Assembly (NCBI GenBank): GCA_016801845.1
Contig: CM028923.1
Location: forward strand, 3,224,501 to 3,288,500
DNA: 64,000 nucleotides
Origin: Polydactylus sextarius
Lineage: Eukaryota > Chordata > Actinopteri > Polynemidae
Direction of reading: 5' to 3'
This document shows, one piece after another, positions 39,640-52,023 of the stretch. Numbering within the stretch: position 1 is the first letter of the stretch; each line of letters starts with the position of its first letter. The position numbers and the translations under genes are program-made. The notes beneath the pieces were generated by a model. The model was not told the DNA's origin. It saw only the letters and a list, made by a program, of their open reading frames with translations, and did not search any database.

Positions 39640-42630
39640 GTACCTACATGTTTCTCTCTGGACTCTGTCTGAGCTGCTGTGCTTCTTCAGTTCCTTAATC
39701 AAAACAAACAGACCTTCTCTCTCCTCTGTCTCTCGTGGTCAGACAGACACAAGGCTTTCGATTTTTTTTTTTCCTTTTAAACCACTCAAGAAAAAAAAAG
39801 TTTAAAAAAAAAACCTTCTCCAGTTTGCTTGGCCACCTCCAACTCCCAGGAGACCTCTGCCATTGTATAGATAACGCAGAGCACAGCTAACTTTCTTCTC
39901 TCTCCTTCTCCCTCCTGACTCCAAGACTGTTTCAGTCCGGCCACTGCTGCCGCAGGAAGGAAGAAAGTAGGAGTTAAAAAAAAAAAAAAAGTTGCACCGG
40001 GCCAATTTAACGCTCGGTTGCCAGAAGCAATGTGAGATTCTGTCGCCGATGGGATCTTCTTTCCACAGGGAGAGAAAGAAGAAGATAGAAGAGTTTCTTG
40101 AGCGTAGTCACTCTCCCATCATTCAGCGTGTTACATATTTTAATAATTCAACGGCCAATTAAATGTAGAAGAGAGTATCAGACTGGATGTTGAGTTGTTG
40201 TTACAAGAATACTGTCGGGAGATCTCAGGTTCAGTTCCTGCTACAAGTGTTTAGACAAACCTGAAATAAGTTGACATTAGAGAGCGGTGGATTTAACCTG
40301 CAGATGAGACACAAGAAACAGTTTTTATTACTTAAGTTTCACGCTAAAATAATGGACTGGAAATTCTCATGTATTTTGGTGTAAATGATTCATATGATTC
40401 GACTTACACAATGAATTTTATCCAAGAAATTTTTTGTTCATTAGTTTGTTTCAGTCTCAGTTTGTTTCCTTCAGAGATTGATGTTTTTGTTTAACTAGAA
40501 ACAAAGAAGCCGCCAGATTCTATTGACAAAAGTAGTGTCTCCATCAGTGGCCATCAGACGTTCAGAGATGGAAGAAATCACATCTTTTGCTTCACGTAGA
40601 TCAGTTAAACTGAGTTAAACAACTCACAGCTTTGCGGGAATTGGTTTTATCTGCATGAAGGTGAGACTCTTTGACTTCATCATCGCGTCCGTCTGATGTG
40701 ACAGCGACTCCACCACTTTACTCTTAACTTCAAAGTTGAGGTTTCAGTGATGCTGCAGGTTATTTAAGTTCACACACACACACACACACGGTCTTCTTTT
40801 GCTCTCAGAGACAAATCTTCAGCTCGTTAAGGCTCCAGGATTTGTGTCTGTGGTTCGGGGGGCTCTAATCCCGACAGTCCCCATAATCTTTTTACAGCTA
40901 CTCTCCTCCATTTTTCATTGCAGCCTTCATGTTTTCCACAACGTGAACATGATGTTTCAGTAGGTCTTTCCAAATGCAGAAGGAGACACCAACATGTTTT
41001 TTTTAAATCCCTTTGGCTATTCTTCTAGTACCCCCGGCAGTCAGTGCCACGGTTTGTCTCTAATGCTCGAGCCCGGTGCATTAAAGTAATCTCTCTGGAT
41101 GTCGTCTTCTAATGTCTGATCGTTCTGCCCGGGACACTGGAGCAAAGCTGAGCAGATAGCAGCTATAAGCTGATCTAATAGCAAAACCTTACATGAACTA
41201 GTCCAGACCTAAAATATGCTGATGTCCTTCTCTGGAAACTGATTCTTGCCAGTCTTGGTTGTAACCGCAATCTTTCAAGCTCAGATTTCAGAAAAAGCCT
41301 TAGAGGGAAGTAATGTCTGATCTTTAAAAAAAAAAACTCTCTCAAACTTGGGCCCCAACATGATTCGACACTGCTCTCCAGCATCTGTGTTTCAAGTACA
41401 AAAAAAAAAACTTGTTGTGATGTGAAAACCTCACACAACATCAAATTTTCACAAGTTAAAAGCAAGTTCACTACTTCAGTTTACCAAAAATATCTACTGC
41501 AGTTTATTTGCTTTTCTTTTCTTTTTGATTTTGACTTTTCTGTACATTCCTCAAGCCACAGAAGAGCTTGTCACCTTCTCTAAAACACACAAACGTCTCC
41601 TATTAACCTCAGATAAAGTCGGTTTTATTTGCTCCGGTTTTCTGACACGACTGAGATTTCTGCTGCCGCTGCAAAAAAAAAAAAAAAAAAGAAGAGATGT
41701 GAAAAGAATTTGTTTGTTCCTTTCAAAAGTGTTGAGAAATGACATTTGTAAAAGATCAACATTTAAATGCCTCTTTGGAAAAACAATCTCTATATTATCT
41801 GCACATTTCACTTTAGAAGAACATCTTGACAGTGACCCTTAAAGTAAAAAAAAAAAAGTAAGTAAAAGAAAAGAAAAGAAAATCTAATCCCTGAAGCTGA
41901 AGTTATGAGGTTTTCACAATGACTGATAGAAACTGTCGGAGCGACTTGGCTCCTGCCAGAAGACAAACTGAAGGACAGCGAGAATATAAAATCAACATAG
42001 AAGACGGTGGAAGAGACTGTTGAGTCAGAGCCAAAAGAAAAAACTGCAGATCCCAGAGGTGGAAGTTGGCTCTGACCAGAGAGAGACGGTGATTATTTAA
42101 TCCAAAAACACTGCGACATGTTCGGTCGGAAATCCAAGAGACGTGAAGCTCTTGATAAGTGACTGATGTGCAGATGACAAGATGGAGGAGTTGAGGTGAA
42201 ATTAGTTCAGGATGAGGTCTCACACTCTGAGATGAGATTTTATAGCTTGTAATATATTAAGACAGGATGTGAAGTTGACACCCCAGTAGAGCGGTGTCAT
42301 GAACCCTGTTTCAACCCACTCTTCTCTTCGCTCCATCTGCATTTTTTTTCTCTCCTCCTCTTCATTCTCTTTCTCCTCTTCTTCGCATTTACTGCCGTTC
42401 ATCCACTTTGTATGCGTCAGTAGTGGAAAAACAATCATTTCAACCTAATATATCAGTGTCCAGAGATCAACAAATGATTACAATTCATCCTGTAGGGTTT
42501 TTAATATCTGTAGCATTTTTATTATTCAGATACATCCAGTAATTGTCAAGTATCTGTCAATCAAAAGCAGAAACCTCAAGTCATTAATATTCATGAATAT
42601 CTACAATATTACATGATGATTCTTCTAATA

Positions 42631-42935
42631 CAGTATTTTATAGTAACAAAGTAATAATATGGAGATTGTTGTAGCTCCATGTTTTAAAATGCTGGATAAA
42701 CTTCATAATATTCTTCTGTTTTTATTAACATGTACTTGTACTTTTACTTTCTACACTTAACTACATTTACTTATAGATTACTGTCATACTGAAGTACAGT
42801 AAATACTAGATACTTTAAGACTTTTACTTGAGTTTCATTCTAGTGACAACTTGAACTTCTACCAAAGTAATTTTTTGGTCGAGTATCTGTACTTCTACTC
42901 TAGTGTAGAGACTTTCAGATTCGTTATACAACACT
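42631..42935 (-). mobile_element. MITE family 1, copy 3, inverted and internally deleted
   Basis: It is the reverse complement of the core of the other copies, about 305 bp long. The ends are CAGTATTTTATAGTAACA and CGTTATACAACACTG, which give the clearest view of the terminal inverted repeat. The central block seen at 37355 and 59025 is absent. It sits 365 bp before the acceptor of exon 43301. A further short fragment of the same element (TACCAAAGTCATTTTTTGG and neighbours) lies at about 43165-43230. Confidence 0.75.
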
Positions 42936-43300
42936 GTTGTACAGAAAACTGGAACCACATCACTGGACTGGAAGACGCCTAAAAAGACTTGTTAAGAAAT
43001 GTTCAGATGCGTCACATCCAGAAGTTTCAACTTTTCTATTTTTGACAATTTAACCAAAGAATTTCCTTTTTCTGAATTGTTGGTTGAACTGTGATGGATG
43101 GATCAGACCTTAATTCCTATGATCTCTCTACTGTGGCTCAAATAAAGGCTTAGAAAGAAAAAAAAACCTTCTACCAAAGTCATTTTTTGGTCAAGTATCT
43201 ACTTCTTTCTTGTGGTACTTTCAGCTGAACACTGCTGTAGTAGTTGTTGATGTAAGCATTTATTTTATAAAAATCATTTCTCCCTCCACTACATTTCCAG

Positions 43301-43515
43301 ATAACTTTTACGGGACCCCGAAGCCTCCGGCTGAGCCCAGCGCTCTGCTGCTAAATGTAACGGACCAGCTGCTGCCGGGCGCCAGACCCAGCTCCGAGGG
43401 CAAGAGGAAGAGAAACAAGTCGGTGAGCAACATGGAGAAAGCCAGCATCGAGCCCCCTGAGGAGGAGGAGGAGAGAGACCCGTCGTCAACGGCAACGGTG
43501 TCGCAGTCACCCCAG
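43301..43515 (+). CDS. magi2: magi2 coding exon: end of GK domain plus basic and acidic linker; frame broken by an apparent 2-bp insertion
   Basis: The acceptor is TTCCAG at 43295-43300 and the donor is GTCAGT at 43516. The first bases complete Asp, then NFYGTPKPPAEPSALLLN, followed by the basic KRKRNKSVSN and NMEKASIEPP motifs and a run of Glu. These linker motifs separate MAGI2 from MAGI1 and MAGI3. After the Glu run the expected frame (RPVVNGNGVAVTP) continues two bases out of register, because the run ends in four GA units at 43471-43478 where three would keep the frame. The exon is 215 bp, whereas its neighbours require a multiple of three. Read literally, the product becomes RDPSSTATVSQSPQ and terminates in the next exon. 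Gene identity is certain; whether the break is real, polymorphic or an assembly error is open. Confidence 0.93.
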
Positions 43516-46428
43516 GTCAGTCGCCGACAGCGACCGAGGCAGAGGTCACCGGAGGTCGCGCTCTGGTGTCGAGCTGATCTGCAGGAGATGATGGTCCTGT
43601 TTAAGTCAGGAAAAAAACACTTTTAACTGTTAACACACATATATGTATACACAGCTTAATAACCTGCTGTGCGAATTATAATTTACTCTTATTCCCTGTT
43701 TACTATTAAAACATTAGTGCTTATTGCTCCCTAGAATTAGGTATCGTCATTTAACCGTGTCTCAGCTCAGATATCCAGAGTGTGAACACGTATACAACAG
43801 GAGCCCGAAGGCTTTTTAAAAAAATCAACAGACGTTTTTTATTAAGTGTTTTCTCTCAGTGTGAATCAGCCTTGTCCAAACCAACGTTATCCTCGCACTA
43901 AATTTCCGAGAAAAGACAGAAGTGACATTTAATATAAGGCACAACAAGGCCAAACCTCTCCAGGCTGTTCTTATTCATGAAATAGTGCACAAAGACATTT
44001 CTTAATATTTTTTTTTTCCTTACAGAATAACATTCCAACTGAGGGACATATAAACCTACTTTTCACTGTGGGAAGTGTATAAAACGTGAAAAACACACAG
44101 ACACAGACACGCTCTCATACACAGAAAACTCTTTTTGAATGCATCCCATGATCACATGAAAGGACAGACATAAAAGAGGCATTATGGGTTTGATTTTTTT
44201 ATTTTATTTTTTTGTGATTCCAAATCTAAAACCATGCTTTGGTCCTGTGACTTTCTAAGATGGTTTTATTGCCTCTGGACAGTCGAGGCTCAGTCATAAC
44301 ACCACAGAGATTCAAAGGGTTTGGTCACTGATCCCAGTTTACGCCTGCAGTTAGACATTTGTACGACTTCTAAGGAAACTGTGGTGTTTTGGCGACAAAG
44401 GATGAGATTTTGGTTTTCCTACCGCAAGGAGTTCAAACAAGGTAGGAAAAATATGTCTCTGCAAAAAAAAAAAAAAAATACAAGATTAAAAGATAAATCC
44501 GTGACTTCTTTATACATTAATACAGCACACTTCTTAATATTTAAGTGTTTTATGGAGATAGAGTCATAAACAGACTGAATTAAATGTAAAAAAACAGATA
44601 TAAAGTTATGAAGCCGTGTCGAAATTTAAAAGTAAAAACAGGGAAAAGACAGCGACAGTAAATCAGTTAATAAAACGTTGTGTTAGGAGGCTTTTTAACT
44701 TGACCTTATTAAAACTAAAATATGTAAATACTGATATATAAATGTGTCTCACTGAGCCACAAACTCAGACAGGACATGATATATTATCGGGTCAGTTAGA
44801 TCTTAAAGACAACATTATATTTAGAATATTATTAGTATATTAGAATATTTGTTTTTATATGTCCTGAAAGGGGAAATTTATCTGTTTGACAGAATTAAAA
44901 AATCATGAAAAATACATTAAAAGAAAATTAAAAATTTAACAGAAAATAGATAAATAGTTTATAGAAAAAAACTGTAGAAAAAATAAAAAAACGAAAAGGT
45001 TCAGGACGGGCTGTAGTACAGCCAAACGCTAACAGCAAACAGCTTATTGTCCTTTGAGCAGCGCTGCTCACACAGGTCTCAGTGAGGCACATGATGCTGC
45101 TCCCTCTGTAGGCTGGTGAGCGTCATGAGTTCTTCATCGTATGGGGAGAGATCGTACATTTCCCATAGTTACAGACGGTGTTGATGGTTTGTACCATCTA
45201 TTCTTCTCATGCACTTAACTCCTTAAGTCCTGCTCTGCATCCACTTCTCCTCCACCTTATGTCCACCAGGGATCTGGGGTCTCTTGTTGGGTCGTATCTT
45301 TGAGCAACACAGTGTCATCAGCTAATCACTGGAGAAACAATCAGGCAACAACTCCACGGCTCTGTCACAGTTAAAAGCCATATAAAACCATCATATCTAA
45401 ACATGCTTTTATAGTTAGAGTTGCTGGCCGTAGTAATTCATAGTATATCAAGATGATAAAAAATGTTTAAAGTATGTTGTTTAGTTGTTGACTTCTTTTT
45501 GCAAAAAGATAGAATCAGTTTGCAACATTAAACTACATTTAGAGGAAACTAGTAAAGAGTTTAGGCAGCGCACTGGTTCATTAAAGGTTAAAAATCTTTG
45601 GGAACCATCCCAGCGTATATTTGTGATCTATATCGATTCTAAATGATGGGGATGATACCAAAGATATCCATGATATCCGAAGAGAGAGAGAGAAACAGGG
45701 CAGGAAACATTTTGAAGTGATTCCTATCGGCCGTAGTGAGATGCTGGATAAGTTGAGGCTGTGGGCTGCTCGCTGAGCCATGTTGGATGTTAAAGTGGGG
45801 CTGCTGCTCTTAGCTCAGGGGGAGTTTTGTCTCTGTAGATGGACAGAGTGTGGGCTGACCAGGAGAGCTGAAGGGGAATCAATAGAGCACAGCAGGCTCT
45901 GTGATCTAAGCAGATAGCTACCTCGCTCTTTCCCTCCCGTAGATTATTTCCCAATCCCCTGCTCTCATTTTGTCCCCTCTACCAGCTCTCTCCCCTGGGA
46001 AGTGCACACATTTGCAATTTCCTACTCTTTATTCCATACACACCATTTTTCTCACTCTTTAGCACATTTACACACTGCCTCTACTCAAACTAGGCCATCA
46101 TCCTGCTCCTCTCTCAATCTCTGTTGTCTCCAGTTTTACTCGTCTTTCTGTCTGGTTAACCTTAAACATTCCCTCTGTTTCTCTCTTCACCTCCTTCTTC
46201 TCTTTCCCCTGAGTCACCGCTTGTCCTCACACTTTCCCAATCAGTCTTTTCTTTTCTTTCTGCCTCCACCCTCAACCAATCAATCTCAAAGCCTCCTACG
46301 TGTCTCTTTTTTTATTTTCTTTCCTCACTTCACCTCCCAGGTCTGGTCTTTGACTCTCCTCTTCCACCTCTACTCTCTGAGCGATAATGGCTTGTCTGAC
46401 TCATCCCCGTCCTATTGTCACCCCTCAG
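43516..46428 (+). other. magi2: magi2 intron before the linker/WW1 exon
   Basis: This is a 2.9-kb intron with a GTCAGT donor and CCCCTCAG acceptor. It holds AT-rich sequence at about 44570-45000 and a strongly pyrimidine-biased segment at about 45930-46350 leading to the acceptor. That segment stays open in one frame into the exon by composition only. I saw no recognisable gene or repeat family. Confidence 0.85.
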
Positions 46429-46639
46429 AGTCAAGCGAACATGAGGACAAGAGCACAGACGCTTCGGGGGACATCGTCCCGCAGAGCAACCCATCGGAGG
46501 CCTCAACCGAGGCGCCCAAAGATGACGGACAGTCTCCAAAGACCACAGTACCCAAACCAGAAGAGAATGACGAGCTAGGGCCACTGCCAGACAACTGGGA
46601 GATGGCTTATACAGAGAAAGGAGAGGTCTACTTCATAGA
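46429..46639 (+). CDS. magi2: magi2 coding exon: acidic linker and first half of WW domain 1
   Basis: The 211-bp exon enters in phase 1 and leaves in phase 2, with 69 full codons, a CCCCTCAG acceptor ending at 46428 and a GTAAGT donor at 46640. The G carried from the previous exon makes Glu. The product then reads SSEHEDKSTDASGD, a fast-evolving Ser/Pro/Glu-rich stretch, PKPEENDELGPLPD, and NWEMAYTEKGEVYFI, the start of WW domain 1. Its first signature Trp codon is at 46596-46598. MAGI WW domains bind PPxY-type proline motifs. The linker differs from mammalian MAGI2 as I recall it, but the ESSEHEDKS start and the WW half are conserved. In the frame produced by the upstream 2-bp shift there is a TAG at 46576-46578. 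Confidence 0.95.
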
Positions 46640-49607
46640 GTAAGTGTGTTATCACATCCAGACATTTATATGTCATATATCCATAGAAATACAGATTCAC
46701 TTGATGTTGGGTGATTCTAAAGTAGAAAAAAACAACTTCAGAGGGTTAAAAGTAACAAAAAACAAGAAGAAAGTGGAAGAAGAAGAAGAAGAGCCTTCCA
46801 TTAAAGTAAGATTCACTGCAGCAGTACTGCTGATTCAAACAATTAGAGGTCTCATTTATATTTCTTAAAGCCACCAGTTGTCACATTGCTGCTGACCAGC
46901 ACTGGAGGGACGACTGTAACACTACTGTAGCACAAGAACAGGTTCACATGACAAATGGAGACAACTGAAGGGAAGTTTACAGAACATTTGCTGGCTCATC
47001 TTCTCCTATCACAACTAGTTAAGTAGTGATGAAGTGAATCATACATATTTAATGTCTGAGTCTGATGCCGGAGAGAGAGTTTCTGGGAAAAAACAGTTCA
47101 GTTCCTATTGAAATATACTGTTATATTCAAACATCTCACTAGCAGATTAGCTAGTAGCAGCGCTAGCTCAGCTACAGTCATGTGACTGTCACCTTACAGG
47201 TTGTGTCTGTTCCTGCAGAGACTTGCATTTTAATTTACTTTAAAGCTGCTATAATTAGGTTTTTGCTGTTTTTTTCAAGATTAGCAAGTGTTTATGTTAC
47301 AAGTTCAACATTTAACTGAAATCTTTTTCTAACCTAACTAGCTAGTAGGTTAGTTAGGGTTGGGGTTAGGGATGCCGTCCTCCAACACCAATGTCAACTC
47401 TTGTTAACATGCAACCAGCTCAGCTCAGCTCTGGTTGAGCAATAAACCACATTCAGCAGCAGAGAAAACCTACAAAGAGCCTCTTGAAGTTGTTATCAAT
47501 TAATTCTGTCATACTAAATTAAGTTTTTTACCATCCCTTTTTTCATCAACTTTTACCTTACATATTTTTTCTACTAAGAACATTACTCAGCTTCCTGTTA
47601 GTTTGTATATTTCAGCATTTTTTTTTTCCTGTAACTTCTTTATTACACACCTGAGTGGCTACATTAGTGATACGAAACATCTAAATGTACTTTTGTATAT
47701 TCCCTCCTGTACATATACCAACACACACCCAGAGGCTGTAATTGATGCTTGATGGTTTAATGAGATTTACAGGTCCCCAGGAAAACCTGACTACACACAA
47801 GATCTAAGTGTAATTCATTAGAGTTGTTAGCTTTTTACTGCTGCAGTAAAAGGTAAGGTGAGTCTTCATTACATCAGAATAATGGAGCTGCTACGTGTGT
47901 TTTTGTACTGGTACATGCATGTACTCGATCACAGGTTCAATAACATCAACTGATGAAGCCGAAGTAGTAAATTATTTTGCTGTTATAATTTTATTGCATC
48001 AGTCATTAGGCTAAATTTCTCCACAGATCGATTCAAACTCTGCACGCTTGAACGCATCACAAACTGCCGGAAGCTGCAGAGCAACACGACTGCAAAGAAA
48101 TTAGATTGTATATTCATCCAACCAGGGACATGTTGCCTCATCATGTCTATTTGCCACAGAGGCAGACTTTTAATTCCCTTTACTGCAGTCGAATCACCAT
48201 ATGTCTCCGCCCCCAAACAGAGAAACCTCATGGTCCGCCATCCTTCAAAACACAGCGCACAACTAATGCAGTTAGCCCACTAAATTTGCAACTTCAAGTT
48301 TTTTTTTTTTTTCTTCCAGGCATTACTGATATCGTGCCAAAGCGATAGCAGTTGCCAAGATCATACTTGCCTTTGATTGGCCTCCGTACGAGATCAATTC
48401 GTTTACCTACGAGCCGTTGAGGTGAAACTGCTGAGGGAGAACGGAGAAGGGAGGACGGGAGGAGAAAAAAAGTGATAGTGATTAAAAATAGTAAAAGCAG
48501 GTGAGAGGGAGGACAAGGAAGAGGAAGAAGTAGTAGATGTTTATGCTAAAAATAGTCGCAGAAGGTAATAGAGGACAGAGAGGAAATGAAAAAGAGTCAG
48601 GAGGGAAGGTTTAGAGAAAAGGATCAAACTTTACCTAGTTCCACTAAATGTTTATCTTTAGCTGTTTTTGTAAGACAGTTCAGTTTTCAACAGTCCATCA
48701 ATTTGGTCCAGACTGTTTTAACAACTTGTCAATGGATTGAGAAGAAATCATTATACAGACATTCATAGTCCCCAAAGGATGAATCTTAATGATTTTTAAT
48801 GACCCCTGGTCGACTACAGTAGGATGATGTGATTTTATTGTGTTTTAACTTCTTCTTCTGCCCCCAAGTGGACAAAACTTAACATGTGCAGCTTTAAGTT
48901 TGTATTTTTTGTGTGTGTATCATCATTTGTACTTTATGTGATGCCAAGTTGCAAAGTTTCCACAAAAGTATTGGCAACATTCAAACAGACCTCTTCACTG
49001 CATCCTCTTTTTTCTTCCTCCCACCTCATTTTTTATTTATTTATTTTTTTAAATTTAGACACTCACATCACACACACATCCCGTGCCCCCTCCTTCCCCT
49101 TTTTTCTTCTCAACTCCCTCCTTACTGTTGTTCCGTCATCATGAAGGGAGGCCATTGTGGCTCCAGAGCTTCAGACGAGAGCTGTGGAGATGCATCGAGT
49201 TTCTCTGGCACATCGTCATATCTGATCTAGATCCAGCTCTCTCTGTCTGAGGCTCTGGATGAATCTGCCAAGCCCACAGCTGTTCCCTCCATCACCCCGC
49301 CCACCTCTACCCACGATCCTTTTCTGTCCTTTCTCCTCCTCCTCCTCCTCCCCTGCCTCCTAATGAGAGACAGTAAGCAAATTAAAAGTATTGATTGCCA
49401 TTTTGTTAACCTAAAGCTTTTTTTTCCGCCACCTTTTTTTAGAGGCGTGCACACAAGGGAGTCTCATCTTTCCCCTCTGAAATCATTCTCCAGCTGAATT
49501 AAGAATCCACCAACCTCCTTCTCGCTTTCTGCCAAGTCTCCTCTCTCTCTCCATCTATCACACTCCCTCTCACTCTCTCCCTCTCTCTCTCTGTCGTCTT
49601 CTCACAG
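46640..49607 (+). other. magi2: magi2 intron splitting WW domain 1
   Basis: This is a 3-kb phase-2 intron interrupting the WW domain between the Ile-Asp and His of the FIDHN motif. It has a GTAAGT donor and an acceptor preceded by a (CT)n-rich tract at about 49535-49600. A GA-rich stretch lies at about 48440-48640 and a C/T-rich stretch at about 49010-49360. No gene was seen. Confidence 0.85.
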
Positions 49608-49687
49608 CCACAACACCAAGACAACATCGTGGCTGGACCCGAGACTAGCCAAGAAGGCAAAGCCGCCCGAGGAATGCAAAGAGGATG
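49608..49687 (+). CDS. magi2: magi2 coding exon: second half of WW domain 1
   Basis: The 80-bp exon follows a long CT-rich tract and CACAG (ending 49607) and ends at a GTGAGT donor at 49688. The first C completes Asp from the previous exon. The product then reads HNTKTTSWLDPRLAKKAK and PPEECKED, and the final G begins the next codon, expected to be Glu at the start of WW domain 2. The second signature Trp is at 49630-49632 and the WW-closing Pro follows in WLDP. The RLAKKAKPPEECKE tail is MAGI2-like; MAGI1 differs here. The WW2 exon was not found up to 64000. Confidence 0.95.
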
Positions 49688-49876
49688 GTGAGTACTGCTT
49701 CTCTATCTCCTCGCTTTTCCTTCACTTTCGCTCGTTTCAGCTTCTCGCATTCATTAATTTTAATTACTCAAGTTGCTCACAGCATTTATTTTACAAGACT
49801 TAAGGCTCGCCTGTTGATATATCAAGAAGCAGTGAGATGATTTCATCCGAGACTTCACTTCAATGAAGGAACATTT

Positions 49877-49879
<3 letters not shown>

Positions 49880-49909
<30 letters not shown>
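49880..49909 (+). repeat. Poly-T tract
   Basis: About 30 T in a row, 190 bases downstream of the WW1 exon donor. Similar tracts occur at 54508-54532, 9610-9630 and 25270-25290. Confidence 0.9.
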
Positions 49910-49913
<4 letters not shown>

Positions 49914-51004
49914 CTTTGTTATGTGTGTGTGTGCGTGTGTGTGCCGCTTTCGGGTTTTTATTTAATAGGGGTTATGTAGTAGCGATGTTCATATGTCAGT
50001 GCTGGTCGCTGTGGATAGGAAGTCCCGTGATATGTGTTTGAAAAGCTCAGATCCAGAGGGACTGGAGGTTACAAAGACTTCTTTATTCTCAAGTGAGAAA
50101 GATGTGGAGTGTCCTTCAGTCGCCCACACACACAACAAACACACTAAAAGAGAAAAGAGAGGGATGAATGTCAATGCAGCGAGCATTTTTATAGACAAGC
50201 CAACATATATATACAGGAGTGTGTCATCTATCTCTTTCGGCCTCACCCTCCCTCCCTACTTTGCCATTCGTCTTTTCTGAATGCGTGTAACTGAGAGAAG
50301 ATTTATGGTCTGAGTTATAGATGGGGAGGTAGTGAGGCTGAGGAGAAGAAGTGAAGTTGAAGATGGACACAAACAACAGATTAGAGAGGACAGACACTTT
50401 TATTTGGTGTAGTAACCATGTGTGTTTGTGTGTTTTGGTATACGTCCGTGGCAGGAGGGTGGAGGTGTTTGTGCATGTATTCCTGGTAATCACATAACCA
50501 CAAGGATAGAGTTTCTCTAAAAATACATTCAGCACTCAGACACATTCACACGCAGACAGAGAGATATTTGTTTTAACCTGCCCTGTGTGCCAGTGGTGTG
50601 ATACATCAGGATAAAATATGGGTCCGCAACCCATGTTGTTTCTATTATCATATAATCTGACGTGAACTTTTTGTTTTTTGATGACTTGTTAAATCTATAA
50701 AATGTGACAGAAAACATCCATCACAAGTTGCAAGAGCAAAATGTGATGGCTTCAACTGCTCAGTTAGCCTGAGCAGCACAACATAACCTACCCAAAAAAT
50801 CAATCAATCTGGGCATGTGTATAATAATGTCTGTGATATCATAACTGATCTGAGAATGATGGCTATAGCTAATCACCCATCAAGGACCCCAGAATTTGTC
50901 ATCAGGACACAACCACAAAAAAGACAAAAATGATAGATGCTATAGTTAAGTGGCTGCAAATTATTAACCTAAATATCAATTTTTTGGGACCAGACTGTAT
51001 CTTG

Positions 51005-51140
51005 ATATGATATCAGGTGTCATTAATGCTATTTAGCATATGTTAGCATGCTAACACACCAAACTAAGTTGGTGAATACCTGCGAAACGTTAGCATGTTA
51101 GCATGCTTATTGTTAGCTTTCAGGTCAAAGCACTAAACTA
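51005..51140 (+). repeat. TTAGCATGCTAA-rich repeat fragment
   Basis: It has repeated palindromic TTAGCATGCTAAC and GTTAGCATGTTAGCATGC motifs followed by CAGGTCAAAGCAC, as in a common fish repeat. Boundaries are approximate. Confidence 0.5.
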
Positions 51141-51928
51141 CAGCTTAACAGCCTGATTAAGTGACATTTATGAATTGTTTTAGATTAATTTTCTGTAAAT
51201 CAACAAACCATTAAATGACTGTTCAGTGCTGTATAAGAGGAAATTGAAATTTATAAAGCTAAAAGAAATTCAGTTCACGAAAAGATAATAACTCACCAGC
51301 ACAAAAAAAGTTTGATGTCTTGATCAGAATAAAATGTCCTGTCTAGTCACTGAGTGTCCTCTCTCCCTCTCAGTCTTTACATTAAAGATCTACAATATGA
51401 TGAAATGACACAGACACAAAGACAGACATGCCTGTGAGGAATTAGTTAAAATGTGATTGCATTTTTATCTCCAGCTCTTCCAATCCCATTTATGCACTAA
51501 GGACGCTCCACCAGAGGAGCTGATGTGCTGATGTTAGTGAGGGCTGTTATCGATCGTGTTGGGCGACTCATTCACTTAGTTAGTCCCGGCTGAGCGGATC
51601 ATCGTGGCTGCATGTCTGGAAAAGGGTCGATGCATTATCATGAAACAGATTCAGACAATTGGTTGATGAGTTTATTTTTTAAAAATACATTTTGATGAAT
51701 TCAACAAGGCAAACGCTTTGTTATGGTTTTGTGGGTTTGTGTTATTGTTCACTTTAGTTTTAGTTTGTCTCCAGCTTATAGGCGGTTTGTTTAAGTTCCA
51801 TAAAGGAAGAGTTTTGTTCAGTCCGAATGTCTACAGCCTGGTGGCACCAGCCGCCTCCGGGAGCTGAGCTCAGTTAGGAGAAAAGCTGCCTCTGTAAATC
51901 TGGTATTGATTGGTGGAAAAGGTAGGGT

Positions 51929-51931
51929 TGT

Positions 51932-52022
<91 letters not shown>
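51929..52022 (+). repeat. Long (GT)n microsatellite
   Basis: About 94 bases of GT repeat with a single interruption near its start (GTGTCTGTG). This is the longest in the window. Confidence 0.97.

Positions 52023-52023
<1 letters not shown>

Larger units (their letters stand above)
39344..43300 (+). other. magi2: magi2 intron between the two GK-domain exons
   Basis: This is a 4-kb intron with a GTAAG donor and TTCCAG acceptor. It holds several CA/GT repeats (39491-39510, 39609-39636, 40771-40790), poly-A runs at about 41327, 41400 and 41672, a full minus-strand MITE copy at 42631-42935 and a small fragment of the same MITE at about 43165-43230, just before the acceptor. I saw no gene in it. 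Confidence 0.85.

Noticed and set aside
40195..40260. B-box-like GGTTCAGTTCCTG
   Set aside because: A single weak motif without an A box or cloverleaf. Not enough to call a SINE or tRNA.
42220..42438. Minus-strand open frame rich in Glu/Lys/Met
   Set aside because: Translation of a CT-rich strand; no start context, splice signals or similarity.
43516..43626. Continuation of the exon 43301 frame past its donor to a stop at 43626
   Set aside because: The donor GTCAGT is at the position required by the MAGI2 protein, and the extra residues match nothing. Intron read-through.
46002..46428. Long open frame upstream of the linker/WW1 exon
   Set aside because: The open frame results from pyrimidine-rich intron sequence (Ser/Leu/Phe-rich translation) before a good CAG acceptor. 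Only 46429 onward matches MAGI2.
47345..47375. Telomere-like GTTAGGGTTGGGGTTAGGG
   Set aside because: Fewer than four imperfect units. Too short to be an interstitial telomere array.
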